Part shown: positions 1 through 5,773 of the stretch, piece by piece
Numbering within the stretch: position 1 is the stretch's first letter
Layout of the letters: each line of letters opens with the position of its first letter
Assembly (NCBI GenBank): GCA_027080125.1
Contig: JALWSW010000183.1
Coordinates: 1 to 13,345, forward strand
From: Campylobacterales bacterium
GTDB taxonomy: Bacteria > Campylobacterota_A > Desulfurellia > JAADFJ01
DNA length: 13,345 bases
Direction of reading: 5' to 3'
The notes under the pieces: model-generated
The model's database searches: none
Told to the model about the DNA's origin: nothing
The model's input: the letters and a program-made list of their open reading frames with translations, nothing else
Translations under genes and position numbers: made by a program

Positions 1-1
1 C

Positions 2-1327
2 CGTTGCGTTGCCTACTGTCCTACAGAAGCGATTGTTGTTAAGAATCGTCCGAATCCGTTCAGGGAACATCCGTATTGGGGATCATACTATATAAGCGGC
101 ATAAAGCGACGTGCATATTACGGTGGAGCTCCTGTAAAAAGTATGGGAAACGACAGGCCTTTTCCTTCCTATTGGGATAGGCTGTTGCTTAATGCAAGTC
201 AGGTAACTAACCCTTCGATTGATCCGCTTCGCGAGCCGATGGAACTGAAAACCTATATAGGCAAAAGACCGGAATCGTTGAAAAAAGGAGAAAATCTTCC
301 TCCCTCCATTATGCTTGAAACGCCGATTATGATAGGCGCAATGAGTTATGGGGCGTTAAGTTTTAATGTGGTTGAATCTATCGGAAGAGCTGTAACAAGA
401 GCCGGAACGTTTTTCAACAGCGGAGAGGGCGGTCTGAACAGGGATCATTACAAGTTTTCAAAACATGTTATTGTTCAGGTGGCATCAGGCAGATTTGGTG
501 TTCATAAAGAGTACCTTGATGTCGGCTCTGCTATAGAGATAAAGATAGGCCAAGGTGCAAAGCCGGGCATAGGAGGTCACCTGCCCGGCGAGAAGGTCTC
601 AGAAAGTATTTCTCAAACGAGAATGATACCAAAAGGCACCGATGCACTTTCGCCTGCACCGCATCATGACATCTATTCGATAGAGGATCTGAGGCAGCTT
701 ATATATGCATTGAAAGAGGCTACCAGATACAGCAAGCCGGTAATTGTTAAGATAGCTGCCGTACATAATGTTGCTGCTATTGCGTCCGGAATTGCGCGCT
801 CCGGTGCCGATGCAATATGTATTGACGGATTCAAGGGGGGCACCGGTGCTGCGCCGGAGGTGATAAGAAATCATGTCGGCATTCCGGTTGAACTGGCTCT
901 GGCTGCAGTTGATACAAGATTGCGCGAAGAAGGAATCAGAAACGAGGTTTCAATTATTGCCTCCGGTGGCATAAGAAGCAGCGCAGATGTTGCCAAGGCG
1001 ATTGCCCTTGGAGCGGATGCGGTTTATATAGGAACAGCTGCTCTGATAACTTTGGGCTGCACACTTTGCCAGCAGTGCCATACCGGGAAATGTGCTTGGG
1101 GAATTACCACACAGGATCCGTTTTTGGCTAAACGAGTAAATCCTGACATTATGTCGGAGCATCTCTATAATCTGTTTAATGTATGGTCATTGGAACTTAA
1201 GGAAATTATGGGTGCAATGGGCGTAAACAGCGTGGAAAGTCTGAGAGGCAACAGACTTCATTTGAGAGGCGTCGGGCTTTCCGACCGTGATCTTGAAATT
1301 CTTGGTGTTTTACCGGCGGGAGAGTAG
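2..1327 (+). CDS. gltB: Glutamate synthase, FMN-binding synthase subunit (GltB domain 2) with N-terminal ferredoxin domain; 5' partial
   Basis: The reading frame is open from the first base, so the start lies upstream and 441 codons are visible. The first residues (RCVAYCPTEAI) are the end of a 4Fe-4S ferredoxin domain, and the FMN/TIM-barrel domain follows from about base 240. That domain shows the glycine-rich stretch at about 830-850 (DGFKGGTGAAPEV) and the phosphate-binding region IIASGGIRSSADVAKA at about 955-1000. A C-x5-C-x4-C motif at 1058-1093 matches the 3Fe-4S site of glutamate synthase, with an extra Cys inside it. The enzyme passes electrons via FMN and Fe-S clusters to reduce 2-oxoglutarate plus ammonia-derived imine to glutamate. 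It is the stand-alone form typical of archaea and many anaerobes, not the 1500-residue fused GltB. An in-frame ATG at 143 is internal and would discard the ferredoxin domain. The next gene starts 2 nt after the stop. Confidence 0.93.
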   Translation, partial: RCVAYCPTEAIVVKNRPNPFREHPYWGSYYISGIKRRAYYGGAPVKSMGNDRPFPSYWDRLLLNASQVTNPSIDPLREPMELKTYIGKRPESLKKGENLPPSIMLETPIMIGAMSYGALSFNVVESIGRAVTRAGTFFNSGEGGLNRDHYKFSKHVIVQVASGRFGVHKEYLDVGSAIEIKIGQGAKPGIGGHLPGEKVSESISQTRMIPKGTDALSPAPHHDIYSIEDLRQLIYALKEATRYSKPVIVKIAAVHNVAAIASGIARSGADAICIDGFKGGTGAAPEVIRNHVGIPVELALAAVDTRLREEGIRNEVSIIASGGIRSSADVAKAIALGADAVYIGTAALITLGCTLCQQCHTGKCAWGITTQDPFLAKRVNPDIMSEHLYNLFNVWSLELKEIMGAMGVNSVESLRGNRLHLRGVGLSDRDLEILGVLPAGE

Positions 1328-1329
1328 AA

Positions 1330-1773
1330 ATGAAGCTTGTTTATATAAAAGAAAATGCTTGTGTGGAGTGCAAATTGTGTGAGCTTGCCTGCTATGTTGA
1401 GCATTCTCCGACAAAAGATATTCTGGATGCTTATGAGATGCAGATAAGGCCATTGCCCAGATGCGAGGTGGATGTTGAGCTTCCCTACAGCGCTTCAATC
1501 ATGTGCAGACATTGTATTGATGCGCCTTGTCTTACAGCTTGTCAGAACGGTTCAATTTACAGGGATGAAAGAGGCGCGGTTATCGTAAACGAAAAAACAT
1601 GCGTGGGATGCTGGATGTGTATAATGATGTGTCCATATGGTGTAATAAAACGTGATAGGCGTCATGGTTATTTCGGAATTTCGACAAAGTGCGATCTGTG
1701 TCCTGAGCGCGAAACACCTGCTTGCGTTGATGCGTGTCCGAACGGTGCGCTACTATTTGATGACAGGGGATAG
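1330..1773 (+). CDS. Four-cluster 4Fe-4S ferredoxin subunit (HycB/CooF-like) of glutamate synthase
   Basis: This is a 147-residue electron-transfer protein with 16 cysteines in four groups: 11/14/17/21, 59/62/67/71, 91/94/97/101 and 121/124/132/136. That is enough to ligate four [4Fe-4S] clusters in the pattern of the HycB, CooF and DmsB subunits. No signal peptide or membrane segment is visible, so it should be cytoplasmic. It starts two bases after the upstream stop with a good ribosome site (GGGAGAG, 1318-1324, spacing 5), and the flavoprotein gene follows after 3 nt. By family knowledge such proteins shuttle electrons between a flavoprotein and a redox partner. From position, I infer it links the FAD/NAD(P) subunit to the FMN synthase subunit. 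The assignment to glutamate synthase rests on context, because the protein alone cannot be told from other HycB-type ferredoxins. Confidence 0.9.
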   Translation: MKLVYIKENACVECKLCELACYVEHSPTKDILDAYEMQIRPLPRCEVDVELPYSASIMCRHCIDAPCLTACQNGSIYRDERGAVIVNEKTCVGCWMCIMMCPYGVIKRDRRHGYFGISTKCDLCPERETPACVDACPNGALLFDDRG

Positions 1774-1776
1774 AAG

Positions 1777-3039
1777 ATGAGATATGTGATAATTGGGAAT
1801 TCGGTAGCCGGTTTATCGGCTTGCGAGGCTATAAGGGCTAATGATAAAGATTCTGCCATTACGGTTATTTCAGATGAGCCGTTTTTTGCATACTCAAGAC
1901 CTCTGCTATCTGATTATATTACAGGTCATGTAAAAATTGAGGATGACAGGTTTCATTACAGAAGGGCTGCATTTTATGATAATCTGAATATAGAGAGGAT
2001 GCTTGGAAAAAAGGTAAGGCAGGTTGACACCAAAAATAAAAAAATCATACTCGATAATGAAGCTGTTGAATACGACAGATGTCTGATTGCAACCGGTGGA
2101 ACCCCATTTGTACCACCTAATTTGAAAAACAGTGATATCGAAGGAGTGTATTCCTTTACAAATCTTACTTATGCCTTGGAATTGGAGCAGGCTTTGAAAA
2201 TTGCAAAAAAGATTGTCGTTGTTGGAGCCGGATTAATCGGTGCCAAGCTCGCAGAGAAACTTTCGCTTAACGGTTTTGATGTTACGATTGTCGAGCTGAC
2301 CAACAAGGTGCTGGGACTTGCGCTTGATGTTCCTGCTTCCTCAATTGTAACCGGTCAGATGATCAAAGCCGGAGTTAATGTAATTACCGGGGATTCGGTA
2401 AGCGAGATTATGGGAACAAAGAAATGCGAAGGTGTTGTTCTTGCTTCCGGCAAAAAAATCGAGTGCGATATTGTTGTTATGGCAATAGGGGTAAAACCGA
2501 ACGTAACCATTGCCAAGGCAAGCGGAATAGCGATAAACAGAGGATTGGCAGTGAGCGAAACAATGCAGACATCTGTTAAGGATATTTTTGCTGCCGGTGA
2601 TGTTGTTGAGTTGTATGACAAGGTTTTTCAGATGAATCATCCTATTCCCATAATACCGTGGGCTTCGGTTTGCGGGCGTATTGCAGGAGAAAATATGTCC
2701 GGAGGCTACAAGATATTCGAGGGAGGATTTCCGGTAAATTCTATCTCAATAGGCAACGCATCGTTTATTTCTATGGGATATGCCGAAACACCTGAGGATT
2801 GTCAGGAATATGTAAATGACAAAAGGATAGACGAGGGAATCTATAAAAAAATCGTAGTCAAAGAAGGCGCTATAAAAGGTGCAATCTTTATGGGAGAGAT
2901 TGAGCGGGCAGGAATGGTGAGTGCGATGATAAAAGACAACATAGACGTATCATCTTTTGCAGAGCGTATTGTTGAGGATGGTTTTTGGTGGCATTCACTC
3001 GAGCGTACTTTAAGGGAAAAGCTTACCAGGAGAGTGTGA
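1777..3039 (+). CDS. FAD/NAD(P)-dependent oxidoreductase, electron-input subunit of glutamate synthase
   Basis: This 420-residue protein belongs to the two-dinucleotide-fold disulfide reductase/NADH oxidase superfamily. The N-terminal FAD fold starts at residue 4 (VIIGNSVAGLSACEA). SRPLLSDYI at about 40-48 and ATGGTP at 105-110 are typical of the NirB/rubredoxin-reductase-like branch. The NAD(P) fold is at 146-173 (VVVGAGLIG, ending in the acidic Glu173 that often favours NAD over NADP). The second FAD contact DIFAAGDVVE lies near 270. In this modular glutamate synthase it presumably takes electrons from NAD(P)H and passes them to the neighbouring ferredoxin. It starts with a Shine-Dalgarno AGGGGA (1765-1770, spacing 6), and its TGA overlaps the ATG of the next gene by one base (tgATG), indicating translational coupling. 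An unrelated NADH oxidase role is possible, but the location makes that unlikely. Confidence 0.88.
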   Translation: MRYVIIGNSVAGLSACEAIRANDKDSAITVISDEPFFAYSRPLLSDYITGHVKIEDDRFHYRRAAFYDNLNIERMLGKKVRQVDTKNKKIILDNEAVEYDRCLIATGGTPFVPPNLKNSDIEGVYSFTNLTYALELEQALKIAKKIVVVGAGLIGAKLAEKLSLNGFDVTIVELTNKVLGLALDVPASSIVTGQMIKAGVNVITGDSVSEIMGTKKCEGVVLASGKKIECDIVVMAIGVKPNVTIAKASGIAINRGLAVSETMQTSVKDIFAAGDVVELYDKVFQMNHPIPIIPWASVCGRIAGENMSGGYKIFEGGFPVNSISIGNASFISMGYAETPEDCQEYVNDKRIDEGIYKKIVVKEGAIKGAIFMGEIERAGMVSAMIKDNIDVSSFAERIVEDGFWWHSLERTLREKLTRRV

Positions 3040-4193
3040 TGTTTATAAATGTTGATCAAAATTTACCCAGAGATATATCGGGCTGCGGCATAAGCGGTTT
3101 TATAAATACAAACGGAAGACGTTCAAGCGGAAGAGTATGTGTTGATTCAATCTGTATGATGCGTGATAGGGGAAACGGGCTTGGAGCCGGTTTTGCAGTC
3201 TATGGGGCATATCCTGAATTTAAGGATTATTATGCGATACATATAATTTATCAGGATGTTAAGGCTAAAGAGGAGACCGAGGAGTATCTTTCCACCAAGT
3301 TATCGATAGTGCAAAGAGCAGGTATTCCCACGAAAAAAACAAAAGCTATTCCGGCGAGGCCGTTATTTTTTGTCTATTTTGGCAAACCGCGAGCCCAATC
3401 CGATGTAGCCGAGATCGATGAGTTCAGGGAAGACCAGGAAGATGAGTTTATTGTACGGCTTGTTATGAAGATTAACAAAAACATTGATGGCGCATACGTT
3501 ATATCCAGCGGAAAAAATCTTGCTGTATTCAAAGGAATCGGTTTTCCCGAAGATATTGCCGAGATGTTTATGATTGACGAGTATAAAGGATATTGCTGGA
3601 TTGCTCATAACAGGTATCCCACAAATACTCCGGGTTGGTGGGGTGGAGCTCATCCGTTTTCTGTGTTGGATTGGAGCGTGGTTCATAACGGAGAGATCTC
3701 TTCTTACGGAATAAACAAGCGCTATCTTGAGATGTTCAAATATAACCTGAACTTAAAGACCGATACTGAGGTTATAGCATATTTATTGGATCTGCTTGTA
3801 AGAAAACATGGGTTGCCGTTAAAAGATACCGCATTGGCGTTTGCTCCCCCTTTTTGGAGTCAGATTGAAAAGATGAGTGAGGAACGCAAGAAAAAGATTG
3901 AAAGAATAAGAAGGGTTTACGGTAGCGCTATGTTAAATGGACCTTTTGCCATACTTGTAGGTTTTAAAGGCGGACTGATGGGCTTGAATGACAGGATCAA
4001 GCTCAGACCCCTGGTTGTTGGGCAAAAAGGCGACACTACATATATGGCAAGTGAGGAATCGGCTATAACCGGTGTTGCCGGCAATCTGGATAAAATCTGG
4101 TCACCTAATGCTGGTGAGCCTGTTATTGCAAAACTGAAGCCGGCTGTAGCTGCAAGGTTGTTCGGAAAATCCAATAAAACAGTGAGGGTATAG
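3039..4193 (+). CDS. Glutamate synthase glutaminase subunit (class II glutamine amidotransferase, GltB domain 1)
   Basis: This 384-residue protein hydrolyses glutamine and hands ammonia to the synthase subunit. I chose the ATG at 3039 because AGGAGA (3028-3033) sits 5 nt upstream and the codon overlaps the preceding TGA; an upstream ATG at 2985 would run 54 bp into the flavoprotein gene. The nucleophile should be Cys16 in SGCGISGF. Class II amidotransferases need this Cys at the mature N-terminus, so a 15-residue propeptide must be removed. Other family marks are HNRYPTNTPGWWGGAHPF (190-207), WSVVHNGEISSYG (212-224, with the oxyanion Asn217-Gly218) and the conserved LKTDTEVIAYLLD (239-251). 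Residues 100-150 form an acidic, less conserved insertion. The GXGXG gene begins directly at its stop codon (TAGATG). Confidence 0.92.
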   Translation: MFINVDQNLPRDISGCGISGFINTNGRRSSGRVCVDSICMMRDRGNGLGAGFAVYGAYPEFKDYYAIHIIYQDVKAKEETEEYLSTKLSIVQRAGIPTKKTKAIPARPLFFVYFGKPRAQSDVAEIDEFREDQEDEFIVRLVMKINKNIDGAYVISSGKNLAVFKGIGFPEDIAEMFMIDEYKGYCWIAHNRYPTNTPGWWGGAHPFSVLDWSVVHNGEISSYGINKRYLEMFKYNLNLKTDTEVIAYLLDLLVRKHGLPLKDTALAFAPPFWSQIEKMSEERKKKIERIRRVYGSAMLNGPFAILVGFKGGLMGLNDRIKLRPLVVGQKGDTTYMASEESAITGVAGNLDKIWSPNAGEPVIAKLKPAVAARLFGKSNKTVRV

Positions 4194-4940
4194 ATGAAAA
4201 CGATAGATGCAGGCAAACTCTATTATAAGCTGCTAAATGAGAAGATACGCGAGGCGGTTGATTCCGGCTACAGAAATATCACCGTAAACAATGTATCGGG
4301 ACAATACTATATCGGAGACGGTATAATGCAGCCGGTAAAAATTGACATAAACGGTATACCCGGCAACGATTTGGGAATTTTTATGAATGGTCCGTCTATC
4401 TATGTTCACGGCGATGCGCAGGATGGTATTGGAAATACTATGAGCGGAGGAAAGATTGTGGTTGAGGGCAATGCGGGTGATGTTCTCGGCTATAGTATGC
4501 GCGGCGGCAGAATATATGTAAAAGGTAATGCCGGATACAGAACCTGTATCCATATGAAATCGTATAAAGATGATTTTCCGGTTGTTATAATAGGTGGAAA
4601 AACGGGGGAATTTGCCGGAGAATATATGGCAGGAGGTGTTCTGATAATACTTGACCTGCTTTCTAAAACAAATATATATGAATGCAATTTCATAGGTGCG
4701 GGTATGCATGGCGGGATGATTATAGTAAGGGGCAAGGTAAACAGCGACTCGCTGGGAAAAGAGGTCAAGGTGACTTCCTTGCTGCAGGATGACCTGCTTC
4801 AGATTAAAGATTATCTGTTCGAGTATTGCCAGGAATTGAATATTGATTATAATGAGGTTATGAAGAGCAGGTTTACGAAAATTATACCTGCAACAACAAG
4901 ACCATACAAAAACCTTTACATTAACGGGTTTTTGCATTAA
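4194..4940 (+). CDS. Glutamate synthase GXGXG (GltB domain 3) structural subunit
   Basis: This 248-residue protein corresponds to the C-terminal beta-helix of GltB. Glycine-spaced repeats run from about residue 55 to 180, for example GNDLGIFMNGPSIYVHGDAQ, SGGKIVVEGNAGDVLGY and RGGRIYVKGNAGYRT, ending with FIGAGMHGGMIIVRG. In fused glutamate synthases this right-handed beta-helix carries no catalytic residues but helps organise the ammonia channel. As a separate gene it is typical of the archaeal-type enzyme; similar GXGXG proteins occur in formylmethanofuran dehydrogenase (FwdC), but the synthase neighbours settle the call. The last 60 residues (LLQDDLLQIKDYLF to YINGFLH) are helical-looking and outside the repeats. 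It begins immediately after the previous stop with GTGAGGG at 4182-4188. Its 3' end carries the putative promoter of the downstream RNA. Confidence 0.92.
   Translation: MKTIDAGKLYYKLLNEKIREAVDSGYRNITVNNVSGQYYIGDGIMQPVKIDINGIPGNDLGIFMNGPSIYVHGDAQDGIGNTMSGGKIVVEGNAGDVLGYSMRGGRIYVKGNAGYRTCIHMKSYKDDFPVVIIGGKTGEFAGEYMAGGVLIILDLLSKTNIYECNFIGAGMHGGMIIVRGKVNSDSLGKEVKVTSLLQDDLLQIKDYLFEYCQELNIDYNEVMKSRFTKIIPATTRPYKNLYINGFLH
4907..4934. repeat. 8-bp inverted repeat at the end of the glutamate synthase operon
   Basis: CAAAAACC (4907-4914) and GGTTTTTG (4927-4934) are perfect reverse complements separated by 12 nt. They lie in the last codons of the GXGXG gene, just before its TAA stop. An A-rich left arm and T-rich right arm resemble a bidirectional intrinsic terminator, but there are only two G-C pairs and no separate T tract. 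The loop holds the putative -35 box of the 6S-like RNA promoter. It could end operon transcripts weakly or be incidental. Confidence 0.4.
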
Positions 4941-4943
4941 TAT
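4915..4943 (+). promoter_or_regulatory. Sigma70-like promoter for the 6S-like RNA
   Basis: TTTACA (4915-4920, five of six matches to the -35 consensus) is followed after 17 bp by TAATAT (4938-4943, four of six matches to the -10 consensus). The expected start point near 4950 coincides with the first base of the closing stem of the RNA. Both boxes overlap the final codons and stop of the GXGXG gene. This was judged by eye from consensus only; the agreement with the RNA 5' end is the best support. Confidence 0.55.
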
Positions 4944-4949
4944 ATAGGT

Positions 4950-5088
4950 GTCTGCCCAGTTGGTGATAGATGTTTGTTTCCTGTACCAACACCTATAAAT
5001 CGACGGCCGAATTGCAGCAAGCGTTGCAAGGGAGCTGTTTCCTGCGTAAAAGCGGGTTCATGGAGACAGTCTACACGTCTGGGCGGAT
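4950..5088 (+). ncRNA. ssrS: Probable 6S RNA (SsrS)
   Basis: I read this gene-free stretch as a 6S RNA of about 140 nt, which binds the sigma70 RNA polymerase holoenzyme by imitating an open promoter. The ends form a closing stem: CTGCCCAG (4952-4959) pairs with CTGGGCGG (5079-5086), with one G-U, and 4950-4951 can add two pairs to 5087-5088. The centre of the molecule is an apical hairpin, TTGCAGC (5012-5018) with GTTGCAA (5023-5029), loop AAGC. Between them are largely unpaired flanks able to form side hairpins (4959-4964 with 4985-4990; 5035-5042 with 5062-5069). This closed-stem, bubble, apical-hairpin layout is the 6S shape. The gene immediately downstream is ygfA, the classic 6S neighbour in many bacteria, and a promoter is placed to start at its first base. 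I identified it from architecture and context, not from a covariance model. The length is at the short end for the family. Confidence 0.7.
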
Positions 5089-5096
5089 CAGTAAAA

Positions 5097-5185
5097 AGTA
5101 AGCAACATGAAAAAAAGAGATAAATAAATGGCTTAGATTATAAGTTGATAAGCCTGTTTGTATACAGCAAATCCTGTTGCTTACT
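5097..5185. repeat. 11-bp inverted repeat spanning the 6S RNA-ygfA spacer
   Basis: AGTAAGCAACA (5097-5107) and TGTTGCTTACT (5175-5185) are perfect reverse complements 67 nt apart. Within the loop a smaller hairpin is possible: GGCTTA (5130-5135) with TAAGCC (5149-5154). The right arm ends 5 nt before the ygfA ribosome site (AGGAAGG, 5191-5197), and the left arm starts just after the RNA's closing stem. In a 6S-ygfA read-through transcript the stem could mark a processing site or tune ygfA translation. The function is inference; the repeat itself is plain in the sequence. Confidence 0.6.
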
Positions 5186-5200
5186 GTAACAGGAAGGAAA

Positions 5201-5773
5201 TTGAAAAACGATAAAAAAAGTATAAGAAAATTAATTTTAAGCAGGCGAAACGCTCTTTCGGAAAAGGATTATTTTGATTTAAGCAGAAGAATTTGCGCTA
5301 ATTTGGAAAGTGAATTCTTATCCAAGCGCAAAAACATTATGGGATTTGTTCCTATAAATAAAGAGGTCTATATAATGCCGCTGCTTGAAAAAATATCAAG
5401 AAGCGGTGTTCTGATTTTGCCTAAGGTAACAGGTCAGGAGATTAAGCCCGTAAAGGTTGGTGATCTTGGCTCCCTTGTGGAAGGTTACAAAGGGATACCT
5501 GAGCCTACTGATGGTACATTTTTTTATGATATTGACGCGGTTCTGGTTCCCGGAGTCGCATTCAGCAGACAAGGAGCGCGAATCGGTTATGGCGGCGGCT
5601 TTTATGACCGATTTCTCAAAAAGATAAGGTCGGTTTTTATTGCACCGGCTTTTTCATTTCAGTTGACCAGTTATATAAATTCGGATGATTTTGATGTTCC
5701 GGTCAATTTTATCGTGACCGAAAATGAAACAATAAGATGCAACGATTTTAATAAAGGAGAAAATAATGAATAG
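5201..5773 (+). CDS. ygfA: 5-formyltetrahydrofolate cyclo-ligase (5,10-methenyltetrahydrofolate synthetase)
   Basis: The enzyme uses ATP to convert 5-formyltetrahydrofolate to 5,10-methenyltetrahydrofolate, returning a stored folate to the one-carbon pool in the cytoplasm. The N-terminus KKSIRKLILSRRNALS is the family's basic ATP-binding region. VLVPGVAFSRQGARIGYGGG then FYDRFL near the C-terminus is the family's glycine-rich signature. I prefer the TTG at 5201, which has AGGAAGG just upstream (5191-5197) and gives 190 residues, close to the family's usual 180-200. An in-frame TTG at 5177 has no ribosome site and lies inside an inverted repeat. The gene follows the probable 6S RNA, as in E. 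coli, and its end overlaps the RNase Y start by 8 bp. The family assignment is firm; the exact start is less so. Confidence 0.93.
   Translation: MKNDKKSIRKLILSRRNALSEKDYFDLSRRICANLESEFLSKRKNIMGFVPINKEVYIMPLLEKISRSGVLILPKVTGQEIKPVKVGDLGSLVEGYKGIPEPTDGTFFYDIDAVLVPGVAFSRQGARIGYGGGFYDRFLKKIRSVFIAPAFSFQLTSYINSDDFDVPVNFIVTENETIRCNDFNKGENNE

Noticed and set aside
2985..3038. Upstream ATG extension of the glutaminase gene
   Set aside because: It would overlap the flavoprotein gene by 55 bp, has no ribosome site and pushes the catalytic Cys further from the N-terminus.
4233..4937. Long open frame on the minus strand opposite the GXGXG gene (234 codons)
   Set aside because: It mirrors the whole plus-strand gene, its translation has no recognisable motif, and the plus-strand frame is an unmistakable GltB domain 3.
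5130..5166. Separate ygfA promoter (TTATAA at 5138-5143, TATACA at 5161-5166)
   Set aside because: The -35 match is poor and the sequence is AT-rich; not better than chance.
5177..5200. TTG at 5177 as the ygfA start
   Set aside because: It lies in the arm of an inverted repeat without a ribosome site; TTG 5201 has AGGAAGG directly upstream.
4941..5200. Riboswitch or T-box leader for ygfA
   Set aside because: No T-box sequence, folate/THF riboswitch-like core or terminator/antiterminator pair was recognised; the end-to-end closing stem fits 6S better.
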